DNA of 64,000 nt. It comes from Actinacidiphila bryophytorum. Lineage in GTDB: Bacteria > Actinomycetota > Actinomycetes > Streptomycetales > Streptomycetaceae. How positions within the stretch are numbered: position 1 is the stretch's first letter; the number at the start of each line of letters is the position of its first letter. The notes under the pieces are model-generated. The model was not told the origin of the DNA and made no database searches. It saw nothing but the letters and a program-made list of their open reading frames with translations. The translations under genes were made by a program, and so were the position numbers. The stretch is taken from contig NZ_JAFFIX010000008.1 of the NCBI RefSeq assembly GCF_016916835.1, positions 124,001-188,000 of the forward strand, given 5' to 3'. This document shows, one piece after another, positions 22,805 to 30,391 of this stretch.

Positions 22805-22933
22805 CCGCGGAACGGCGCGGCGCCGACGGGGGAGGTGCCGTTCCATCTTCCGCAACCCGCCGCAAAAGCATGGGATGTCCGCACACAGCCGGACGGTGAC
22901 CGGGATGCACGGCCGCTCCCAAAAGGGGACCTT

Positions 22934-22948
22934 TCACGGTTACCGTGA
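22934..22948. promoter_or_regulatory. Perfect 15-bp palindrome upstream of the esterase
   Basis: TCACGGT-T-ACCGTGA has 7-bp perfect arms and lies about 180 nt upstream of the secreted esterase start. It has the look of a dimeric repressor site; the binding protein is unknown. Nothing coding is seen between 22806 and 23126. Confidence 0.5.
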
Positions 22949-23126
22949 GACACGTCAAGCCTGCTGCCGGCGAAGAGCCGGGAAGCAATCCCATGACTCC
23001 TTGACAGCGCGCGCACACTGAGGCAGCGTCAGTGCCCCCCCCACTCGCCAGGGCAGGAGCGCGGCAGCACCGGACGTACGGCCCAGGATGTTAGCGCTCA
23101 CAGCCCTTGGAGGAAGAGGTCCCCCC

Positions 23127-24482
23127 ATGCTGCGATCCTGGTACCTGAAGTTCCGATTGCTCGGCCTGCTCCTGGCGGTCGCCGCTGCGGTCGGGGTGGG
23201 TCTGCCCGCCGCACCCCGGGCCGCTGCCGCCTCGCTGACCCAGGTCACGAACTTCGGCACCAACCCGACCAACCTGCAGATGTACGTGTACGTGCCGAAC
23301 AGCGTCAAGGCCAACCCGTCGATCCTGCTGGCGCTGCACGGCTGCCAGGGCTCCGGGCCGTACCTGTACTCCAGCACCGACTTCGGAAAGCTGGCCGACC
23401 AGTACGGGTTCATCGTCATCTACCCCTCGACCAACCCCGGCGGCAGTTGCTGGGACGTCTCCTCCGACCAGGCGCTGAAGCGGGGCGGCGGCAGCGACCC
23501 GGTCGGGCTGATGTCGATGATCACCTACACGGAACAGCACTACGGCGGGAACCCCGGCGCCGTGTACGTCACCGGGGAGTCGTCGGGCGGGATGATGACC
23601 AACGTCATGCTCGCGGACTACCCGGACGTGTTCAAGGCGGGCGCTGCGTACATGGGCGTGCCCTACCACTGCTTCTACACCGGCACCGTGCGCGGCTGGA
23701 ACGGGCCGTGCGCCGGGGGCCAGGTCTCCATGACCCCGCAGGCATGGGGCGACCTGGCGCGCAACGCCGACCCCGGCTACAGCGGGCCGCGCCCCCGTGT
23801 GCAGTTGTGGCACGGCACCGCCGACACCACCTTGAACTACAACAACCTCGCGGAAGAGACCAAGCAGTGGACGAACGTCCTCGGGGTGGGTCAGACCCCT
23901 TCGTCCAGTGACACCCCGGTCACCAACTGGAACCGTTCCCGGTACGACAACAGCTCGGGCAGCACACAGGTCGAGACGTACAGCATCGTCGGCGCGGGGC
24001 ACCAACTGCCCATCCAGGGCACGCAGATGGCCGCTTACGGCATCCACTTCATGGGACTGGACGCCGGCGCCCCGACCGGCGGCGGCAGCACGGGAGCGCT
24101 GCACGCGGTGGGCGCGGGCAAGTGCCTGGACGACCCGAACTCGACCACGACGCTGGGCACCCAGCAGCAGATCTACAGCTGCAACGGCCAGGCCAACCAG
24201 ACCTGGACGCACACCTCGTCGAACGAGCTGACACTCACGGTCGGCGGCAGCACCCTGTGCCTGGACGCCAGCGGCAAGGGCACGGCCAACGGCACCAAGG
24301 CCATCGTCTGGTCCTGCTCCGGCCAGACCAACCAGCAGTGGAACGTCAACTCCAACGGCACGGTCACCGGCGTCCAGTCCGGCCTGTGCCTGGACGTGTC
24401 CGGAGCCTCCACCGCCAACGGCGCCCTGGCCCAGCTCTGGTCGTGCAACGGCGGCAGCAACCAGCAGTGGACCCTCGGATAG
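23127..24482 (+). CDS. Secreted CE1/PHB-depolymerase-like esterase with CBM13 lectin domain
   Basis: A 451-aa secreted enzyme. Start ATG 23127 follows GGAGGAAGAGG; the product begins with a Sec signal (LLGLLLAVAAAVGVGLPAAP, cut near AAA-SLT). Residues about 50-325 form an alpha/beta-hydrolase of the poly(3-hydroxyalkanoate) depolymerase/feruloyl or acetylxylan esterase group: LALHGCQGSGPYLY gives the oxyanion region, GESSGG places the nucleophile at Ser152, and GAGHQLP supplies a likely histidine. A Gly/Ser linker leads to a ricin-type trefoil (about 330-451) with three QxW-type repeats (NQTW, NQQW, NQQW), which binds xylan or related glycans. The role is most likely side-chain removal from plant polysaccharide; polyester cleavage is the alternative. 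Confidence 0.92.
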   Translation: MLRSWYLKFRLLGLLLAVAAAVGVGLPAAPRAAAASLTQVTNFGTNPTNLQMYVYVPNSVKANPSILLALHGCQGSGPYLYSSTDFGKLADQYGFIVIYPSTNPGGSCWDVSSDQALKRGGGSDPVGLMSMITYTEQHYGGNPGAVYVTGESSGGMMTNVMLADYPDVFKAGAAYMGVPYHCFYTGTVRGWNGPCAGGQVSMTPQAWGDLARNADPGYSGPRPRVQLWHGTADTTLNYNNLAEETKQWTNVLGVGQTPSSSDTPVTNWNRSRYDNSSGSTQVETYSIVGAGHQLPIQGTQMAAYGIHFMGLDAGAPTGGGSTGALHAVGAGKCLDDPNSTTTLGTQQQIYSCNGQANQTWTHTSSNELTLTVGGSTLCLDASGKGTANGTKAIVWSCSGQTNQQWNVNSNGTVTGVQSGLCLDVSGASTANGALAQLWSCNGGSNQQWTLG

Positions 24483-24503
24483 CCGGCCCTTGACGCTCGC
24501 CCG

Positions 24504-24536
24504 GCGGCCCGGCTCCCGTTTGGGGAGCCGGGCCGC
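24504..24536 (+). terminator. Strong terminator hairpin after the esterase
   Basis: GCGGCCCGGCTCCC (24504-24517) pairs perfectly over 14 bp with GGGAGCCGGGCCGC (24523-24536) around a GTTTG loop, 22 nt past the esterase stop. Confidence 0.85.
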
Positions 24537-24580
24537 ATCCGCCGGAAGGGTGATGCCCGAATCCCCGTAAGATCCGGTCA

Positions 24581-25312
24581 ATGGGGTGGGAAGCACTTGG
24601 GCAGTGGGGTGCGGACGCCGCACGTGTCGAACCGCTGACCGGCGGAGTCGCCAACGACGTGTGGCGTGTGCGCGTCGGCGGGCGCCTCGCGGTCGCCCGG
24701 CTCGGCACCAGGGACGACGCCGATCTCGCGTGGGAGACCGGGCTCCTCGTTCATCTCGACCGTGCGGGTCTGACCGTGCCGACGCCGATTCCGACCGAGG
24801 ACGGACGGCTCTTCGCCGACGGCCTGGTGGTGATGCCCTATCTGGAGGGCGAACCGCCCAGGACGCAGGCCGACTGGCGCCGGGTGGCCGGCACGCTCCG
24901 CGAGCTGCACCGGTTGACGCAGGGCTGGCCGCAGCGCCCGGGGTGGCGGTCGTCGACCGATCTCGTGCAGGCCGAGACCGGCACGAGGATCGACCTCGGC
25001 GCGATGCCCCCGGAGGGTGTCGCGCGCTGCCGGGCGGCGTGGGCGCGGTTGTCCGGACGTCGGACATCCGTGGTGCACGGCGACCCCAACCCCGGCAACG
25101 TCCGCATGACCGCGGATCAGGTCGCGCTGATCGACTGGGACGAGTCGCACGTCGACGTCCCCGACCTCGACCTCGTGCTGCCCGGCAACGCCGCCGGCCT
25201 CGACGCCGTCGCCCACGACACCGCCGCTCAGGCGTCGGCCGCCTGGGAAGCCGCCGTCTGCTGGGGCGACGACTACGCGCTCAAGCGGCTCGCCGAGGTC
25301 CGAGCGCTCTGA
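24581..25312 (+). CDS. APH-fold phosphotransferase
   Basis: A 243-aa kinase-like protein of the aminoglycoside phosphotransferase/choline kinase fold. The catalytic loop is VVHGDPNPGNVRM with His166 and Asp168, followed by the metal-binding ALIDWDES. The N-terminal lobe has a short Gly-rich turn (PLTGGVANDVWRV) and MPYLEGEPP at the hinge. It is a little short for aminoglycoside enzymes, so a metabolic small-molecule kinase is as likely as a resistance function. It follows the esterase terminator and appears monocistronic; downstream is decayed regulatory DNA. Confidence 0.88.
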   Translation: MGWEALGQWGADAARVEPLTGGVANDVWRVRVGGRLAVARLGTRDDADLAWETGLLVHLDRAGLTVPTPIPTEDGRLFADGLVVMPYLEGEPPRTQADWRRVAGTLRELHRLTQGWPQRPGWRSSTDLVQAETGTRIDLGAMPPEGVARCRAAWARLSGRRTSVVHGDPNPGNVRMTADQVALIDWDESHVDVPDLDLVLPGNAAGLDAVAHDTAAQASAAWEAAVCWGDDYALKRLAEVRAL

Positions 25313-25354
25313 CCACCGCTCCGCTCGCTGACCGCCTGGTGCGCATCCGGGCGC

Positions 25355-25453
25355 TCAGGGCGTCGCCGAGGCCGTGTTTCCTGGGCACGCGAGCGCTTCG
25401 CGGGCGGCAGCGAGGATACGCGCCCTGCTCTCACGGGCGTCGGCACGGGCCAT
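25355..25453 (-). pseudogene. N-terminal stub of a TetR-family regulator
   Basis: From ATG 25453 the minus strand reads MARADARESRARILAAAREA then LACPGNTASATP and stops at 25355-25357. This is the characteristic first helix of a TetR protein (basic residues then RILAAAREA), cut off before the helix-turn-helix is complete. Sequence beyond the stop shows no TetR continuation. Two palindromic operators remain just upstream (25473-25511), exactly where an autoregulated TetR would bind. It is best read as a deletion remnant. Confidence 0.65.
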
Positions 25454-25472
25454 GGGACCTCACCTTGCTAAG

Positions 25473-25511
25473 CGGAGAACTCTCCGTTATGTTTTTCCGG
25501 AGAGCTCTCCG
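25473..25511. promoter_or_regulatory. Twin TetR-type operators
   Basis: CGGAGA-AC-TCTCCG (25473-25486) and the perfect palindrome CGGAGAGCTCTCCG (25498-25511) are 25 bp apart. They lie between the truncated TetR start and the reductase at 25634, suggesting former control of both. Confidence 0.7.
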
Positions 25512-25633
25512 CATAGCTCGGGGAGCGGGATGCGCCGCATCAGGCTCCGCGCGACGAGCCTCAGCGCGTCCGGGTGCAGGCCCGCACCGTCGGCAGCGGC
25601 CCGTACGACTCACACGTCGAAGGAGACACACCC

Positions 25634-26656
25634 ATGGCACAGGTACTGGTCACCGGGGGGACGGGATTCGTCGGGAGCTGGTGCGTCCGGACCGCGCTCG
25701 ACGCGGGCCACACCGTACGCGCCACCGTCCGCGACCCGGGGCGCGAGCCGGAACTGCGCACCCGTCTCCAGGCGGCCGGACCGTTCGACGGCGACCGCCT
25801 CACCGTCGTCGGGGCCGACCTCGAAGACCCCGGCGGCTGGGACGACGCCGTTGCCGACTGCGACTACGTCCTCCACGTCGCCTCGCCGACCCTGCGCCTC
25901 GCCCCGGCGCACGGCGACGAGTTGGTGGTGCCGGCCAGGGAGGGCGTCCTGCGGGTGCTGCGGGCCGCCCGCGACGCCGGCGTACGACGAGTCGTCCTGA
26001 CCAGCGCCTTCGGTGCCGTCGGCATCGGGCACCCGCCGCGTGCGACCCCGTTCACCGAGGAGGACTGGACCGACCTCGACAGCGACATCCCGCCCTACCA
26101 GCGGTCCAAGACCCTCGCCGAGCGCGCCGCCTGGCAGTTCGCCGGGGAAGAGGGCGGCAAGCTGGAGCTGGCAGCGGTCAACCCCGTGGGCGTCCTGGGG
26201 CCGCTGCTCGGCCCCGACGACCCGCCCTCCCTGCGCCTCGTGCGCAGAATGCTGGAAGGACGGATGCCCGCATGCCCTCCCTTCGGCATGGGGTTCGTCG
26301 ACGTACGCGACGTCGCGGATCTGCACCTGCGGGCCATGACCGACCCGGCAGCCGCCGGCGAACGCTTCCTGGCGACCGCCGGGCGCAGCCTGCGCGTCAT
26401 CGAGATGGCGCGCATACTGCACGACCGCATGGGCGAACGCGCCGCCAAGGCCCCGACCCGCGAACTGCCCGTATGGCTCGCCCGCGCACTCGGCGCCGTG
26501 AACCCGGAACTCCGCCTGCTCAGGCACCAGCTCGGCCAGGACCTCGACGCCACCAGCGCCAAGGCCGAACAGCTACTCGGCTGGCAGGCGCGCCCCATCC
26601 AGGACACCGTCGCGGACACCGCGGAGAGCCTCCTCGCCCACGGCATCGGCAGATGA
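25634..26656 (+). CDS. NAD(P)-dependent epimerase/dihydroflavonol-reductase-like SDR
   Basis: A 340-aa extended short-chain dehydrogenase. The dinucleotide-binding motif TGGTGFVGS is at residues 7-15, a middle strand reads YVLHVASPT, the likely catalytic Ser is in VVLTSAFGAVG, and the YxxxK pair is Tyr155/Lys159 (YQRSK). It probably reduces a ketone or aldehyde with NADPH; such genes are often paired with TetR regulators that answer electrophiles. The start at ATG 25634 follows GGAGACACACCC. Its apparent repressor gene is truncated, so expression may now be constitutive (inference). Confidence 0.9.
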   Translation: MAQVLVTGGTGFVGSWCVRTALDAGHTVRATVRDPGREPELRTRLQAAGPFDGDRLTVVGADLEDPGGWDDAVADCDYVLHVASPTLRLAPAHGDELVVPAREGVLRVLRAARDAGVRRVVLTSAFGAVGIGHPPRATPFTEEDWTDLDSDIPPYQRSKTLAERAAWQFAGEEGGKLELAAVNPVGVLGPLLGPDDPPSLRLVRRMLEGRMPACPPFGMGFVDVRDVADLHLRAMTDPAAAGERFLATAGRSLRVIEMARILHDRMGERAAKAPTRELPVWLARALGAVNPELRLLRHQLGQDLDATSAKAEQLLGWQARPIQDTVADTAESLLAHGIGR

Positions 26657-26709
26657 CCGATGACCCGCTCGGCGACAGCAAGCCCCTTCCGCCGCCGGTG
26701 CGGGACCGC

Positions 26710-27048
26710 TCACGCGGGGAGGGCGTCTCCGGGGAAGCCGTGGCACGGATGGACCTCGCAGCTCATCATCCCGGCTCGCACACAGGGGTCCCCGGCCATG
26801 ATCTCCGCGGCCTCGTCGGCCGGTACGGTCATGATCGCGAGACCGGCCACGGCGTCGGAGGCGACGGGGCACAGGATCGCGATCACCCCCTCGGCGCGCA
26901 GCGACACCATGCGCCGCTGGTGTTCCAGTTCGATCGCGTCCGCGCCGTCCATGGTCCGCTCCGGCCCCCACCGAAGGAGCGCCAGGCTGTAGGGCTTCGC
27001 GGTCGCCGCCAGAGCCCGGATCTGCTCGTCGGTCACAGTCGTGGTCAT
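26710..27048 (-). CDS. YciI-like protein
   Basis: A 112-aa small protein with the dimeric alpha/beta-barrel pattern of the YciI family: a first strand YSLALLRWGPE, a central QRRMVSLRAEGVIAILCPV and a late VPADEAAEIMAGDPCVRAG in which the conserved DPxxxAG turn is visible. Family members are proposed to bind or turn over small aromatic compounds, mostly without proof. It follows the VOC gene by 9 nt and is probably cotranscribed with it, away from the HxlR regulator. Confidence 0.84.
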   Translation of the reverse strand: MTTTVTDEQIRALAATAKPYSLALLRWGPERTMDGADAIELEHQRRMVSLRAEGVIAILCPVASDAVAGLAIMTVPADEAAEIMAGDPCVRAGMMSCEVHPCHGFPGDALPA

Positions 27049-27057
27049 GAAGTGTCC

Positions 27058-27501
27058 CTACTTGTCGATGCGCTCGGCCAACGACACGATGATCCCTTCG
27101 GGGCCGCGGACATACGCCATCCGCCACACACCCTCGTACTCGCCGATGCCTCCCACGAGTCCGTAGCCGGCGGCCGCGGCATGGCCGACCGCGGCCTGGA
27201 GGTCGTGCACCTCGAAGGCGACGTTGCGAAGGCCCAGCTCGTTGGCCGGGGCGGCGGGTGAACCCGGGAGGTGGTCAGGGCGCGTGAAGCTGGAGAGCTC
27301 CAGCGTCGTACCCCCGCCGGGCGGTCGCAGCATGACGATCTCGGTGCGGGCGCCGCTCATGCCGATCACCGTGTCCAGGAACTCGCCTTCGACGGCCATC
27401 TTCCCGTCGGCCTCCAGGCCGAGGCTGACGAAGAATGCCGTCGCGGCGTCGAGGTCGGCGACGGTGATGCCGACGTGGTCGAAGCGCCTGACGAATGTCA
27501 T
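27058..27501 (-). CDS. VOC-family (glyoxalase/dioxygenase fold) protein
   Basis: A 147-aa protein with paired beta-alpha-beta-beta-beta modules. The N-terminus has the metal-ligand type opening RRFDHVGITVADLDAATAFF, and the second module holds GLRNVAFEVHDLQAAV and the closing PEGIIVSLAERI. It may be a metal-dependent lyase, dioxygenase or drug-binding protein. AGGAGG stands 6 nt before the start. It is the first gene of a likely VOC-YciI unit divergent from HxlR; a nested dyad covers the space between them. Confidence 0.87.
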   Translation of the reverse strand: MTFVRRFDHVGITVADLDAATAFFVSLGLEADGKMAVEGEFLDTVIGMSGARTEIVMLRPPGGGTTLELSSFTRPDHLPGSPAAPANELGLRNVAFEVHDLQAAVGHAAAAGYGLVGGIGEYEGVWRMAYVRGPEGIIVSLAERIDK

Positions 27502-27542
27502 CGGATCCTCCTAGGGGTTTCTTCAAGAGACGCTGAGGAAGT

Positions 27543-27583
27543 TAGCATTCCAAGTTCCGTAAGGGAACCCCGTTTGCTAGATT
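27543..27583. promoter_or_regulatory. Nested HxlR operator and leaderless promoter
   Basis: TAGCA-N6-GTTCC-N5-GGAAC-N6-TGCTA (27543-27579) has both arm pairs centred on 27561. A promoter TTCCGT-N17-TAGATT (27555-27583) points right and would start at about the A of the HxlR ATG (27590). The operator thus covers this promoter and lies in the leader of the divergent VOC gene. Confidence 0.65.
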
Positions 27584-27589
27584 GCTGTC

Positions 27590-28039
27590 ATGCAGCGAAC
27601 GCAGTTCGGAGAGATGGCGTGCTCCATCGCCCGCACCCTGGACGTGATCGGCGAGCCCTGGTCGCCGCTGATCCTGCGGGACGTGTGGGCCGGGGTGCTC
27701 CGCTTCGACCACATCCAGGCCGACCTCGGGATCTCCCGCAAGGTGCTCACCGAACGGCTCAACCACCTCGTCGAGCAGGGCGTGCTGGAGCGGGTGCCCT
27801 ACGACGCCCGCCCCCGCTACGAGTACCACCTCACCGCCAAGGGCACCGACCTCGTCGAGGTGCTCATGGTGATGACCCGCTGGGGCGACCGCTGGCTCGC
27901 CGGCGAGGCCGGACCTCCCGTCCTGTACCGCCACCACGCGTGCGGCCAGATCGCCCACGTCGACCCGCGCTGCAGCCACTGCGGCCGGCCGATGCACGCC
28001 GCCGACGTCGACCTCCTCCCCGGCCCGGGCGCGGCCTGA
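27590..28039 (+). CDS. HxlR-family transcriptional regulator
   Basis: A 149-aa DNA-binding protein. The HxlR winged helix is clear: CSIARTLDVIGEPWSPLILR, then FDHIQADLGISRKVLTERL and a wing rich in Arg/Tyr (ARPRYEYHLTAKG). The C-terminus has a small Cys/His-rich tail (HHACGQ...CSHCGRPM), common in this group and possibly zinc-binding or redox-sensing. No ribosome site precedes ATG 27590, and the predicted transcript starts at the codon itself, so the message is probably leaderless. It likely controls the divergent VOC-YciI pair and itself in response to a reactive small molecule. Confidence 0.92.
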   Translation: MQRTQFGEMACSIARTLDVIGEPWSPLILRDVWAGVLRFDHIQADLGISRKVLTERLNHLVEQGVLERVPYDARPRYEYHLTAKGTDLVEVLMVMTRWGDRWLAGEAGPPVLYRHHACGQIAHVDPRCSHCGRPMHAADVDLLPGPGAA

Positions 28040-28081
28040 CGGCCGGAGCCGCGAAGGCCGCCCCCGGCCCTCCCACGGTCT

Positions 28082-28140
28082 GCAGGACCGCCGCACTCCA
28101 GCCCCCCGAAGAAGCCGCAAGCCGGAGTGCGGATTCCTGC
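28082..28140. terminator. Long two-part hairpin after HxlR
   Basis: GCAGGA pairs with TCCTGC and, inside, CCGCACTCC (28091-28099) pairs perfectly with GGAGTGCGG (28124-28132). It lies 43 nt after the HxlR stop and probably terminates that transcript. Confidence 0.5.
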
Positions 28141-28176
28141 CGAGTAACTACGCGGCGAGGCTGATGACCAGGAGGG

Positions 28177-28296
28177 TTGCCCGTCGCCGTCCGCGTGGGG
28201 CTGCACTCCGCGACGAACCTGCGCCGCCACTTCACCCGCATCCTCGCGACCACCCCCGCCTCCTCCCGCCGCGCCTTCCGCACGCCGACCGCTTGA
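28177..28296 (+). pseudogene. C-terminal fragment of an AraC-family regulator
   Basis: After two in-frame stops at 28162-28167 the frame reads VRVGLHSATNLRRHFTRILA, then TTPASSRRAFRTPTA and TGA. This is the second helix-turn-helix and tail of an AraC/GlxA-type activator (family pattern G-x-G-S-A-T-N-L-R-R-H-F ... T-T-P-x-x-Y-R-R-A-F). Everything upstream of this point is missing. The usual Gly is His and the usual Tyr is Ser, consistent with drift in a dead fragment. Confidence 0.7.
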
Positions 28297-28405
28297 TCGG
28301 CCACCGGGAGGGGCGGTGCGGGAGGAGGCGCTGTGCGGAGCCGGGCTGGGTGTGGGTGGTGGCGTGGGCGCACCGCGGGGGCGGACGTGGGCTAGAAAGG
28401 TCCTC

Positions 28406-28828
28406 ATGGAACTCACCCAGATACGCCTGTTGGTGTCCGACTTCCCTGCCGTCTACCGCTTCTACCGCGACGTGCTCGGGCTCAAGCCGCAGTTCGAGGC
28501 CGAGGACGGCCCGTACGCCAAGCTCAGCCCCGACGTCGGGCACGCGGCGATCGCCCTGCAGGACCGGGCGCAGATGGCTGCCGTGCTGAGGCCGTCGGGA
28601 GCCGAGCCGGCGGGGCACCGGGCACTGGTGGCGCTGCGGGTCGACGACCTGGAGGCCGCCCACCGCGAACTCACCTCGCGGGGCGCCCGGTTCACCCGGG
28701 AGCCGGCCCCGATGGGCGACCGCATGCGGGTCGCCTACCTGGCCGACCCGGAGGGCAATCTGATCGAGCTCCAGGAGTGGCTGTCCCTGCGCGAGCAGCC
28801 AGGCGACGCTCCGACCCGGCCCGAGTAG
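28406..28828 (+). CDS. VOC-family protein
   Basis: A 140-aa glyoxalase-fold protein: LTQIRLLVSDFPAVYRFYRD opens module 1, and module 2 has RALVALRVDDLEAAHREL and the closing AYLADPEGNLIELQEW, the usual VOC ending with a metal-ligand-type Glu. AAAGG precedes ATG 28406. It stands between an AraC fragment and a RibD-like fragment, so it may be the surviving member of a former cluster. Function (antibiotic binding, lyase or dioxygenase) cannot be settled by sequence. Confidence 0.88.
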   Translation: MELTQIRLLVSDFPAVYRFYRDVLGLKPQFEAEDGPYAKLSPDVGHAAIALQDRAQMAAVLRPSGAEPAGHRALVALRVDDLEAAHRELTSRGARFTREPAPMGDRMRVAYLADPEGNLIELQEWLSLREQPGDAPTRPE

Positions 28829-28856
28829 CGGCGGTCCGAGCAGCTCCGGCTGAGCC

Positions 28857-29141
28857 CTAGGCGGTGGTCGCGTACCGCACGAAGGTCAGGTTCTCACCCA
28901 GCTGCTGCGCCTCGATCAGTCGCAGTCCCTTGGCGCCCACGGTGTCGCCGAAGAGGCGTTTGCCTGATCCGAGGATCACCGGGAAGACGACGAGGCGAAG
29001 CTCGTCGACCAGATCGTGGTCGATCAGGAGGCGCACGAGTCGGTAGCTGGCGTAGACGAGGATCTCTCCGTCGACCGACGCCTTGAGGCGGGTGATCTCG
29101 GCGGCCGGTTCGCCGGCCAGCTTGGTGGCCTCGGTCCACCG
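28857..29141 (-). pseudogene. Truncated RibD/DHFR-fold reductase
   Basis: The minus frame reads RWTEATKLAGEPAAEITRLK, then DGEILVYASYRLVRLLIDHD and ELRLVVFPVILGSGKRLFG to TAG. This is the C-terminal half of a dihydrofolate-reductase-like (RibD C-terminal) protein. The first ~95 residues, including the N-terminal strand and NADPH-binding start, are absent; upstream translation (LAGVRPAAP) is unrelated, and the only start is a GTG at 29252 in non-homologous sequence. The preserved part looks intact, so the loss may be recent. Confidence 0.78.
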
Positions 29142-29371
29142 GGGCGCCGCTGGTCTGACACCGGCCAGGGTCGGAAATGGGCGCGCTGTCCCGCGGGCGG
29201 GGTCATGGGCAGGCCGCGGCGACGCAGCCGCCGCGACCAGGCACCGCACCACCCATGGCCAGATCCTGGCGCATAGTGGCCATCAGGCCGATGGTTCCCG
29301 CGTCGCCGGGCTTGCAAGCTGGCCGTCGGGCTCCGGAAGTCGGCCCCGCCGCGCGAGGAGGGGCAGATCGT

Positions 29372-30340
29372 ATGAGTAGGACCATGCAGACGATGCGGGC
29401 GACAACCGTGGGTTCATGGGGAGGGCCGGAGCTGCTGCAGGAGGTCGAACTCCCCCGGCCTGTGCCGGAGCCGGGCGAGATCCTGGTGCGCGTCCACGCG
29501 GCCGGCGTCAACGCCACCGACTGGAAGCAGCGGGCGAGCGGCGGCCTGGGGCTGTGGAACAACCCGCCCGCCGTCGGCTGGGACGTCTCGGGGACGGTCG
29601 AGGCCGTGGGCATGGGCGTGACCCTGTTCCGGGAAGGCGACCAGGTCGCCGGAATGCCGCACTTCCCGCGGCAGGCCGGGGCGTATGCCGAGTACGTGAC
29701 CGGCCCCGCCCGGCACTTCGCGCACAAACCACCGGAGATCGGCCACATCGAGGCGGCGGCGCTCCCGCTGGTGTCCCTGACCGCCTGGCAGGCGCTCTTC
29801 GACACCGCGCACCTCAAGCCCGGCCAGCGGGTCCTGATCCACGCCGCCGCCGGCGGATTCGGTCACATCGCCGTGCAGATCGCCAAGGCCCACGGCCTCC
29901 ACGTGACCGGGACGGCGCGTCACGAAAAGCACCCCTTCCTCCGCAAATTGGGCGCCGACGACCTTGTCGACTACACCGCCACGGACTTCACCACCGCGGT
30001 CCGCGATGTCGACGCCGTGCTCGACACCATCGGCGGCGACTACGGGCTCCGCTCCCTGACCGTGCTGCGCCCGGGGGGAAGGCTGGTCTCACTGGCCTCG
30101 CCGGCGGATGACGACCTCAGGCCCCACGCGGAAGCACGCGGCTTCCACGCCGGCTTCATGCTCGTCGAACCGGACCACGCCACCCTGGTCGCGATCATGG
30201 ACCTGGTCACCGCGGGGCGGCTGCGACCCGAGATCGAGACGGTGCTTCCCCTGTCGCAGGCCGCCGAGGCGCACCGGCTGGGCGAAACCGGCCGCACAAC
30301 GGGCAAGATCGTCCTCAGGGTCGTCGAAGGGACGGGGTGA
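29372..30340 (+). CDS. Zinc-less MDR oxidoreductase (quinone-reductase-like)
   Basis: A 322-aa medium-chain dehydrogenase/reductase. The N-terminal GroES-like domain has VRVHAAGVNATDWKQR and GWDVSGTVEAVG; the Rossmann motif is HAAAGGFGHIAVQIAKAHG (A-A-G-G-F-G), typical of NADPH quinone oxidoreductases. The structural zinc cysteines are absent. The preferred start is ATG 29372 with GAGGAGGGG at 29355-29363; the longer open frame upstream overlaps the RibD remnant. It likely reduces quinones or enones. It is convergent with the arsenic island across a hairpin. Confidence 0.92.
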   Translation: MSRTMQTMRATTVGSWGGPELLQEVELPRPVPEPGEILVRVHAAGVNATDWKQRASGGLGLWNNPPAVGWDVSGTVEAVGMGVTLFREGDQVAGMPHFPRQAGAYAEYVTGPARHFAHKPPEIGHIEAAALPLVSLTAWQALFDTAHLKPGQRVLIHAAAGGFGHIAVQIAKAHGLHVTGTARHEKHPFLRKLGADDLVDYTATDFTTAVRDVDAVLDTIGGDYGLRSLTVLRPGGRLVSLASPADDDLRPHAEARGFHAGFMLVEPDHATLVAIMDLVTAGRLRPEIETVLPLSQAAEAHRLGETGRTTGKIVLRVVEGTG

Positions 30341-30346
30341 CGTCGA

Positions 30347-30375
30347 CCCGGCACGGGAGGTGTGCCCGTACCGGG
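30347..30375. terminator. Convergent terminator hairpin
   Basis: CCCGGCACGGG (30347-30357) pairs with CCCGTACCGGG (30365-30375), 10 of 11 positions, between the MDR stop at 30340 and the ArsO-like stop at 30392. Confidence 0.6.
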
Positions 30376-30391
30376 ATCGGTCACCGTGCCG

